64,000 nt of DNA from Adenophora triphylla var. japonica (Eukaryota; Streptophyta; Magnoliopsida; Asterales; Campanulaceae): NCBI GenBank assembly GCA_022495995.1, contig JAFEMH010003611.1, forward strand, positions 1-64,000, written 5' to 3'. Shown here in pieces: positions 56,465 to 64,000 of this stretch (position 1 is its first letter; every line of letters begins with the position of its first letter). The position numbers were made by a program, and so were the translations under genes. The notes under the pieces were generated by a model. That model had not been told where the DNA came from. It was given only the letters and a program-made list of their open reading frames with translations, and did not search any database.

Positions 56465-56599
56465 ATTAAGACAACTTTTGACTTTGAATTTTTCAGGCGG
56501 TATGTTAGGGTTTCACTTCGCCGTCAGTCGCCGCCGAGTACTGTGACTGTATTTGCTAGTCTGGGGAATATTATTTTTTATTTTAGTTTTTTAAGGGAA

Positions 56600-57060
56600 A
56601 CTGACACCAGAATCCTTCAACCTAAACATAATGCCATAAAAGGATAACATATTTTTTTAAATGTAAATAAAAGGCTTCAATGAATAAAATACACAGACGC
56701 TCCCACTTATTTACGATATTGTCACTGTTAAGAACGCTCCATTACTTCTTTTGACCAAATATTAGTCCTCTTATATAGTTTAAGGATGGGACTAGTTTGT
56801 CTCTTATAATTAATAATTAATTGAACTATCTAATAATTTTAATAGTTCAACTATCAAACCCGATTTAGTTTGATAATTTAATAACAATAACAAAAATTTA
56901 AAATAATCAAAAAATTTCAGTTCTCAAAATAAATATGAACAATAAATTACCCTAGTAATTTTCTCCAATCCAACCCAACCCATATACAAAATCCGGTTCA
57001 TCTCTTCCATCAAATAAGTAGGAACTATCTAAATTATCTCAAATCTAGTAATTTTCTCCA
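56600..57060. other. upstream of GTE1, no gene seen
   Basis: AT-rich 5' flank. No clear TATA box; a word CTAGTAATTTTCTCCAATCC is duplicated at 56,951 and 57,045. Confidence 0.4.
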
Positions 57061-58790
57061 ATCCAACTCAACCCATATACAAAAGAGGTCGTTTTGATTG
57101 GTAGCCAAAATTTGGGAAAGGACTTTGAAAAAAAGGATCGTTTTGATTGGTAGCCAAAACTTGGGAAAAGACTTTGAAAAAATGATCGTTTTGATTGGTA
57201 ACCATAACTTGGAAAAAGGCTTTTTTTGACCAGAGATTGTTAGGTTCGGAGGTCATATTACGTTTCGGGAAGAGTATATTGAGATCACCCAAAATACCTC
57301 GTATGACAAGTCTTTCTACCTTTCTCGAAAAGTGGGTGTGCGTGTGTGTGTTTGTGTTGCTTTTGAAAAGGAGCTTGAATGACAAGCTTTAATCTTGGTT
57401 TGAATGTCAAACGTCGGTTTTGAGTCGCAAATGAGCGTTTGAATGTCAAACGTCGATTTTTGAGTTTGAAAAGAGGGTTCGAATGACGAACTTGAATCTT
57501 TAGTTTGAATGACAAACATTGATTTTGGTAAAAGAGCGTTTGAATGTCAAACGTCGAGTTTTACGTTGTTTTGAAAAGGAGTTCGAATGACGAACTTTCG
57601 GTTTTGAACCGGGCATTACGATGTTACCCATTTTATGAAAATGATGGCAAGTAAGATGCAATCAACGGGTCATTTTGTGACTCGGACATTTGTAATTAAA
57701 ATACTATCAACAAACCAAACGGCTTGGACTTGTAAATGACAGTATTGAAAGTGCGATATCGACGGATCGAGAGATCCGGAAAGTAAAAATACGATTGAGG
57801 AGCCAAACGGCTAGGATTTGTAAAGGTGCGTAAAGTAAATAGCAATATCAACGGATCAAACGATCCGGACTTGTAAATGACAATCACGAACCAAACGGTT
57901 CGGACGGTAAAAATGCGAATCAACGGATCGAACGATCCGGACGGTAAATGACAGAAAAGTAAAAAGGGGACTTCAACGCCGTTTTAACCCGAAATTACTT
58001 CTCTTACGGGAGAGAAGATGATTAGGAACTAAAATGTATCAAGTCCCGTAGACAACGTTACGTCTACATTTTGAGAATTTTGGTCGGATCGAAAGTAGCG
58101 TTTGGTGCGTAAATCGAGACAAAAACGAAGTTTTAGAGAGAAAGAGTGTTACCTATGGCTAGGGATTGGCTCTTTGACTCGAAAAGGCGTATACGGGATA
58201 CGAAAAGGTGTTTGGGAGGTGTTTGGAAAGTTTTTGGCTCGTGTTTGGTCGAAAAACATGGTTTTCACGCAAATCGAGACGTTTTTGGGGCTCGGGAGGG
58301 GGTGTAGGCTGCTGGAACCATGGGATATTGATGAGAGGTAATAAAATTTTGACCCTTTTACAGAATGACAGCCTCTGTATTTATAGGAGGTAAAATTGAA
58401 GAACAGGCCGAACGACCTAACCTTCAATTTGGGGGGTTTTTTGGGTATTTTGGAAATTGCAGGGGTTTGATGAGGATTTTGGTTTTTCATGAAGAACAGG
58501 CCAGACGGCCTATGTTTCAATTTCAGGGGTATTTTGGTCTTTTCACCCTTGAATTTTATTGATGGAGATGGGGGAGGCTGTGATTGTTTGCAACGTGTCT
58601 CTGTAAGTCACCAAGGTAGGGTTTTTTGTTCCGTTAATCCCGATTTTGACTGTTTTCTAAATAACTGTCCGAAAAATGTTCGAAACAGCCCCGAAAAGTC
58701 CCGAAAATTGCATTTTTCGAGGAAAGTGGTACTTTTACGTGTGATAATGTGTGTTGAGTACAATGTTATTTCCTGGATAGATTGTGATTA
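57061..58790 (-). mobile_element. LTR-like sequence with hairpin-rich subrepeats
   Basis: On the minus strand a TATAAATA box (about 58,376-58,384) precedes a long non-coding leader. Subrepeats are: three copies of a ~60-bp TCGTTTTGATTGGTAGCC unit (57,089-57,225); several GTTTGAATGTCAAACGTCG units (57,400-57,560); alternating CGGATCGAACGATCCGGA and CCAAACGGTTCGG hairpin units (57,705-57,955). It abuts the truncated Tat gag at 58,735. Probably U3-R-U5 of another Ty3/gypsy element; boundaries not fixed. Confidence 0.45.
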
Positions 58791-59288
58791 CTACTGAATG
58801 GCTTCCATGGCCAGCCGTTACCGCCAACTCCCTCCTTGAAAAACTTATCACCCTATCTTCATTAGGCAGGTATTCTGGCACGTTAAAACTATGCGACAAG
58901 GTCATGATTTGGTTGTCGAGTTGAGAGATGCTTCGGGTTGGATCTTGGATAACGTCAATCAAATTTCTTTCATCTCACGCCATTTGCCCTCCTTCTTTCT
59001 CAACATACTCTCCCAGCTTTCCATCATCAATTTTCATTTGAATCACTCTCTTCAAATTGTAACAATTGTCCATTACATGTCCCTTTGCCTGATGATATTC
59101 ACAAAAGATATTTTGATCTCTGAGTGCTGCTCCTGATTCTGGCATTGGAAAAGTTGCCGGCAAATGTACCATTTTCAATATCTCTCTAGGTCTGGTGTTC
59201 AACTTAGCAAATTTCACAATCTTCCTTGGCCTACGACCTCCTCCGCAGCAACCTCCTCTTCCGCCTTGGCCACCGCTGCGACCTCCTC

Positions 59289-59649
59289 TGATAACGTCTG
59301 AAAGGTTATATGAGAATGAGAGGAATGACTGAACGGAATTTAAGAAAACAAGACGGGATTTAAACCCTCTAATAATTTGCTCACAGCAACATTATTGTTC
59401 ATAAAATTCAATATCAAAAGTCCCCGATTACAATGACCCTAGCTTCTTATTTATACTACTCCTAAGATTATTCTAGAACACTACCAAAATAAACCTAATT
59501 AAAATAACTCAGAATATCAGTAAAATAATAGTCCAAAAATACTAGCAGTGAAATAAGAAAAACAATGAAATAAGAAAAGGAAATGTTCCCAAGATTGATG
59601 TTCTTTGAAGATTGCCTTCGGATGGCCCATATCATACCATATTGTATCA
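59289..59649 (-). repeat. 3' LTR of the chromovirus derivative
   Basis: 361 bp, near-identical to 60531-60855 from about 59,413 onward; the first ~120 bp (U5 side) is more divergent. Confidence 0.85.
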
Positions 59650-60095
59650 TCCTCCCCTCCTTAGAAAAAATTCGTCCACGAATTTTGAGTGTCGTAACGG
59701 GAAAGGTTGCTCGAAATTTATCTTTTAAACGACGAAGAATTGTATACTTCATTCCTTTCAACCCGACATCCATCCAATCACACCATTGGAACGATACAAA
59801 GAACTCACTAAGCAACTTCTGGATGATGTATCGAACCGAAGAACGTGGGATATACCTGTCAAACGGATCTTCATACGGAGAAAAACATGGTTTCAGTAAT
59901 GCCATACCAAATCAACGTGTGTACCAAACATCAGTACCTTGCCTCTGTTAACGAGGCGCCCGCCTGGCCTCCAATGAGGCGCCCGCCTCAAGCTCAGGGG
60001 CTCGGCCGTGACTTCCTTCCGGTCTCCCAGGCTGATGTCCGTCCACCTGTGTTGCGGCCGTATTAGGTGTTCCGCATCGTCCATTACGTGAGTTG

Positions 60096-60503
60096 TCACA
60101 ACATGACAAATCTCGCAATCACACTTGTCAAACACCGGTGGTATAGCCCAATCAACAAACTTTTCAGCCGCGACTCACCTTCGAACTCCGGAATCTCGGT
60201 CTTCATGTCGCCGATAACCCTAGAAGGATATGTCCACGTCCTGTCACCAAGTTCGTGATCCCTAGCGGAGGGATTGGTCACCGCTACACCCTCTTCATCA
60301 GACGATACGTCTGAATCCGAGTTCTCCAACTGCGCTAGTTGTCGTTGGATTCGTCGACCCTCCACCCGATCAAAGTATCTTTGGAGTTCTCGAATCTCGG
60401 AACGCAACAAACGGAGTTTGAGATCTTGAATCTTTCTTCGCAGTTCGTCCTTCTTGATTTCATATAGGTCATGAACACCATGACCACGCCTTCGTTCAGT
60501 CAT
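60096..60503 (-). pseudogene. truncated chromovirus-type gag start
   Basis: 136 codons from ATG 60503: MTERRRGHGVHDLYE, a charged coiled-coil-like stretch, an acidic SDSDVSSDEEG segment, then KTEIPEFEG, the entry to the chromoviral gag domain. The frame then departs into unrelated sequence, marking a deletion junction near 60,170. It cannot encode a functional capsid. Confidence 0.7.
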
Positions 60504-60530
60504 CAATTCAACCAGGAAACTGATACCAAA

Positions 60531-60855
60531 TGATAGCCAAAAGCCTATGAGAAATAGCCGAACGGAATTAACAACCAAAGTTCCGAAGAAAAGCTTCAGC
60601 TTTCTTATGAAAAATCAAAATAACAAAGTCTCCGATTACAATGACCCTAGCTTCTTATTTATACTACTCCTAAGATTATTCTAGAACACTACCAAAATAA
60701 ACCTAATTAAAATAACTCAGAATATCAGTAAAATAATAGTCCAAAAATACTAGCAGTGAAATAAGGAAAACAATGAAATAAGAAAAGGAAACAGCCCAAG
60801 ATTGATGTTGCTGAAGATTGCCTTCGGATGGCCCATATCATACCATATTGTATCA
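60531..60855 (-). repeat. 5' LTR of the chromovirus derivative
   Basis: 325 bp; a primer site lies two bases beyond its inner end. Pair to 59289-59649. Confidence 0.85.
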
Positions 60856-62419
60856 TCCTCTGTGTCCCTCTTTTTCTTCCTTCACATACTCAATCCTCTC
60901 CTTCACGCTCTTTCTCACCGTAGAAGTTGATGTGGGAACCATTGGGACTTCATCATTGTCATCTCCTCCATAATATCCTCTAACCCATTCATACAACTCG
61001 CCGGCGATTTCAGGCAGCCTCATTCCTAATTCTCGCTTGAAGTGGACAAGTAATAAAAAATTGCGTTGTAGAGCATGATGATGTTACTTTGCTCTATATC
61101 CGAAATCTGGTTAGCAACCTTCATAAATCTCTCCGTATAGCTGGCTATTCCCTCACCAGGTTTCTGCTTGATTCCACATTGTTCTTGGCTGTGCTCCAGA
61201 GGCACTGAATCTCGCCAAAAATATCTTTTTAAAATCTTGTTACCTCGTAATTGACTCTGTGGGCTGTGTGAGAAACCACTTCAGTGCGTGATCAGTCATA
61301 GTGCTCGCTAAAGCCCTGCATAATATTGCCTCACTTTTGGTGAGCATAGACATTGTAACCTCAAAACCACCAATCATAGGTTCTCGCTCTTGTACTTCCC
61401 GAGTATTCTGATAACGACAGTATGCGAAAAGTTGGATCCGGGTCAGCATTCTGAATCTCCTTCACAAAAGGCGCTAAGTAAGAATCCATGTCTTCCTCTA
61501 TTTTATTACCTGCTTCTAATTTCTTGATCCTTTTTGTCATTTCTTTCTTCCAGTGGTCCTCCTCCTTTCTCTCAGCTTTCTCATGTCACCTAGGCTCCTT
61601 GCCTCGGCGAGATTTTTCAGAATCTCGCGATCTCCCTTCTGAGTGTCTCGAGCGGCTTGGCCTATATGTCTTATCCATGGTAGACCCAGTATTTATCTCG
61701 TCACCATCATATTCATAGTAATAAGACGAATCTCGTGAGTTGGCAGATTGATAATACACCTTTCTCCTTTTTCCATCTTCGATAATCTCCTGAGACCTCC
61801 TTTTCCCTACTACTCTTTCGGATCTTGCCTTAGTAACTTCACGCCTTTCTACTCTTGGTCTGTCCTTCGGTGGCGGCATGTCACGTTTTCGCCTATCCTG
61901 CCCCCTTGATACACTTTGGCTAACAGCTTGCCCCTTTACTGGGCTATTTCCAGCTGTTCTCCCCATGATATTCTGCGGGATCTGAGTTGGCTCTTGTCTC
62001 ATTTCCATAAGTCTGTTGTTGTTGGCGAGAATTTGCAACAATAGCTCATTGTTCGCTCTAATCCTCTTTGCCTTCGCTCTAACTTCAGCTTCTGTGAGGG
62101 GCAAATGCTCTTGCCTGCCACATCTCTCCCCTCTCCTATCATAGCATTCCCTATCTTCTCTCTTTCTCCTCCTTCACACCGTGGACTCCGTCTCTTTTGA
62201 TTGCACACCACCTTCCAGGTCTGATCCAACAGGCAATAAGCTTCATTGCGCAAGTTGGGTGTTGCCAATGCCAGGTTAGTGTTTGGTATGGTTTTTTAAA
62301 AGGTTCCTTTGGCATGCACCATTTTAAGGTTGTTTTTCTGGGTTTCGAAAAGGTTTCAAGAATAAGGAACAAGAAAAGATGAACAACTGAGAAGAAACTT
62401 CAGGTCCCACGGAACCAAC

Positions 62420-62970
62420 TGATTTTGCCACACGAAATGGTTGCTCATGCCCAAAGTGAGTAGTACAACTGTGAATACTCCGCCTCCTTCTCCGTGAGCT
62501 CCTACACACAGAATACACGTAAACTAGGCCGGGGGCATCTCCGGTAAAGCCCCTTCGGCATGAGAATAAGTACTTGTTCAGGTGAGAAAGAAAGAGTACA
62601 ATGGAAACTGCAGAAAACACTGTGAAAATGTACTTGAGACTTACTCATTTTAATTTCTGGTATTGTTTATATACCTTCTCTTGTCATGTGCAAGTCACAT
62701 GCCTTTTGCCACGTGTCATATTTCTATTGAATAAGCATGAGCACTCAAGGTTAGTGTATACGCCACCCTTTATCTTACAGGTAGTTTAACATTTGTAACA
62801 GATTTTGTGGACCCAAATATAATGTCTTTAGTTGCTTCTGAAATATTGTTGTTGAGTCATTTGTCGCCTATGGGCGACATCATTCCAAGGGCGGCAATCT
62901 CTATTGTTGTCACCATTCTCAATCAAGTCATGTTAGACCTTTACTTGAAATTACATTTTTATTATTTGGA
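62420..62970 (-). mobile_element. 5' LTR of the Tat/Ogre-like element
   Basis: The inner end is defined by TG at 62,420 next to a degenerate primer site (minus TTGGTTCCGTGGGA, 62,405-62,418), similar to the Tat TTGGCGCCGTC..GGGA type. Contains the R-U5 block (62,500-62,620) shared with 5,650-5,790. The outer end is approximate. Confidence 0.55.
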
Positions 62971-63553
62971 GATGGGCTTTAATGGGATTCTCGCTAGATC
63001 CTGTTTCCCGCCAATATATCGGTAAAGTCGCCATGTCCCCTTTTGACCTATCTTTGTGCCTAGCTTTTTGGTCTTTAATCCATTCTTGAGGTATTGGGTC
63101 TCATATAATTTGTACAGGCCCAATTATATTTTTTCATGATCATATCAATATGTTAATATATTTTCACGTAGTTGAATACATTTTTCGAAAGTCAAACAAA
63201 TTTATTGATTTCATTTTTCTTTCGGAAGTCATTGTCATAATGTTTACAAAACATCATAAAATATTTCCCCAAGCATTTTCCTAAAGAAACGTATTTATTT
63301 TATTTTTCAGAAAACATTTTTGAAAATTATTTTTCTTAATTTTTTATTTTTTTTTTGAAACAAACAGAGTCGAAGTTACACTTCTTGCCATTCTCCATCC
63401 AACACATTAATTCTTCAAAGTCAAAGGTGTTACAAAAAAACACATTTAACAAGTTGAACTTTTTATTAATAATACTTTCTTGACACATTAAGTTAATAAA
63501 TTTTTGAATTGTAATTATTTGTTTATTGAATTCTAATTGAAAAAAAAATAAAA
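62971..63553. other. intergenic DNA, no gene seen
   Basis: AT-rich. TTTTCGGAAG/TTTTCAGAAAAC palindromic words and GAAACAAACAGAGTC at 63,358-63,372 suggest the end of an element like that at 44,113-44,842. Confidence 0.4.
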
Positions 63554-63626
63554 CGCTAGAAGGAGGGGTCGAACCTCCGACTTGTGGTTAACAGCCACAC
63601 GCTCTAACCAACTGAGCTATTCCAGC
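63554..63626 (-). tRNA. tRNA-Asn (anticodon GTT)
   Basis: 73 nt on the minus strand. Acceptor GCTGGAA pairs with TTCTAGC; D stem GCTC/GAGC; anticodon stem TGTGG/CCACA around loop CTGTTAA with anticodon GTT; T stem GGAGG/CCTCC. Internal A box TAGCTCAGTTGG and B box GGTTCGACCCC. A TTTT run directly after the 3' end is a Pol III terminator. No intron, no encoded CCA. The variable loop appears to be 4 nt (AGTC), one shorter than in typical plant tRNA-Asn. Confidence 0.92.
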
Positions 63627-64000
63627 TGTTGGTTTTGAAAAACATTTCTATAATTTTAACCAAAGTACTATCTATTACTAGTTTTTTTTTTTATCTTTCA
63701 ATATTGGTGCCTTCCATTCCCAGTTTCCTTGTATATTTTTCAATAAATTTATTAATATCTTATTGTTAATCATCATACTTATTTTACACTTACATATAAT
63801 CATAAGAATATTAGGGGGTTGATAAATTTTTTATTTGTGATTTTACACATTTGAACTGTTTACAATTTTCCCATGAGAAAATTGTAAAGGGAGAGTCTCA
63901 AGAAGATATGCTTGTAACTCCCATTTCAATAATTCAATTCTTATCAATTATTTTTGTGGCGAAGATTTGTTTTTTGTTTTTTTTTTTTTTTTTGTGCCCC
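63627..64000. other. intergenic DNA to the window end, no gene seen
   Basis: AT-rich, ending in a T run of about 17. Nothing recognisable. Confidence 0.4.

Larger units (their letters stand above)
59289..60855 (-). mobile_element. non-autonomous chromovirus deletion derivative, complete termini
   Basis: 1567 bp with LTRs 59289-59649 and 60531-60855, ends TGATA/TATCA, and an exact TSD TCCTC (59284-59288, 60856-60860). Minus-strand primer site TGGTATCAG (60528-60520) and polypurine tract AAGGAGGGGAGGA (59662-59650) are both present. The 881-bp interior holds only the start of gag (ends near the PEFEG motif) fused to the extreme 3' end of pol-like sequence (RGRIFSKEG near the polypurine tract). 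It inserted into the Tat-like gag. Confidence 0.88.
58735..62104 (-). pseudogene. Tat/Ogre-like gag and start of protease, split by an insertion
   Basis: Pieces in order on the minus strand: a basic Arg/Ser-rich N-terminal part (62104-61586); a gag segment (61449-61240, MLTKSEAILCRALASTMTD then ALKWFLTQ); LRLPEIAGELYEWVRGYYG near 61,020; then, across the insertion at 59289-60855, KFAKLNTRPREILKMV, the knuckle-like FCEYHQAKGHVMDNCYNLKR (59217-58975) and ISFSRRELAVTAGHGSH (58962-58735), which resembles the segment before the Tat protease. Many frameshifts; RT and later pol are missing where LTR-like DNA takes over at about 58,735. The C-x2-H..H-x4-C knuckle and gag order support the Tat/Ogre lineage. 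Confidence 0.7.

Overview
The window is nuclear DNA of a flowering plant, probably a eudicot; I cannot name the genus. The evidence is an eight-exon plant-type bromodomain/NET gene, a plant glycine-rich cell-wall-type protein locus, a nuclear tRNA-Asn gene, and dense nested plant LTR retrotransposons, MITEs and a SINE. Base composition is AT-rich and most of the sequence is mobile-element derived. Nearly every long open frame outside the genes named below is retroelement remnant or repeat artefact.

Layout. 1-4 kb: AT-rich intergenic DNA with a doubtful gene relic. 4.2-5.1 kb: minus-strand glycine-rich protein locus with frameshifts. 5.5-7.4 kb: an LTR fragment and a plus-strand gypsy-type transposon gene relic whose exon is split by the next element. 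7.43-23.12 kb: a 15.7-kb Ty3/gypsy (Tekay/Del-like) retrotransposon with about 3-kb LTRs and an AAGAT target duplication; its decayed integrase is itself split by a 7.1-kb minus-strand Athila-like element (12,831-19,938, GCTAT target duplication) that keeps gag and protease but has lost RT, RNase H and integrase. 23.5-24.8 kb: a MULE with long TIRs. 26.1-26.4 kb: a tRNA-type SINE with a 17-bp target duplication. 27.5-28.4 kb: a small intronless gene (EDA6-like) with TATA box, CT-rich leader and a uORF. 29-33 kb: non-autonomous hAT elements with tRNA-like internal motifs, a minisatellite and an LTR-like stretch. 34.1-41.0 kb: a damaged minus-strand Sirevirus (Ty1/copia) with gag and protease, integrase cut by a foreign LTR, and a plant-mobile-domain-like ORF in the position of the sirevirus 3' extra ORF. 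42.9-43.9 kb: a repeat field holding a palindromic element with a 9-bp target duplication.

45.0-56.5 kb: the best-supported protein gene, a GTE1/IMB1-type bromodomain protein on the minus strand (eight exons, 386 aa by my splicing), with one GC-AG intron and a 6.2-kb intron full of MITEs, microsatellites and a four-copy hairpin array. 57-58.8 kb: LTR-like DNA with hairpin-rich subrepeats. 58.7-62.9 kb: a degraded Tat/Ogre-like gag region with its LTR, into which a 1.57-kb deletion derivative of a chromovirus inserted (TCCTC target duplication, intact LTR pair, PBS and polypurine tract). 63.55 kb: tRNA-Asn(GTT).

The window is best read as three or four host loci (GRP, EDA6-like, GTE1, tRNA-Asn) in a matrix of at least three levels of nested insertions. 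Exact target duplications at six insertions allow the order of events to be reconstructed. Several elements are non-autonomous: they keep cis signals and gag but lack their own polymerase.
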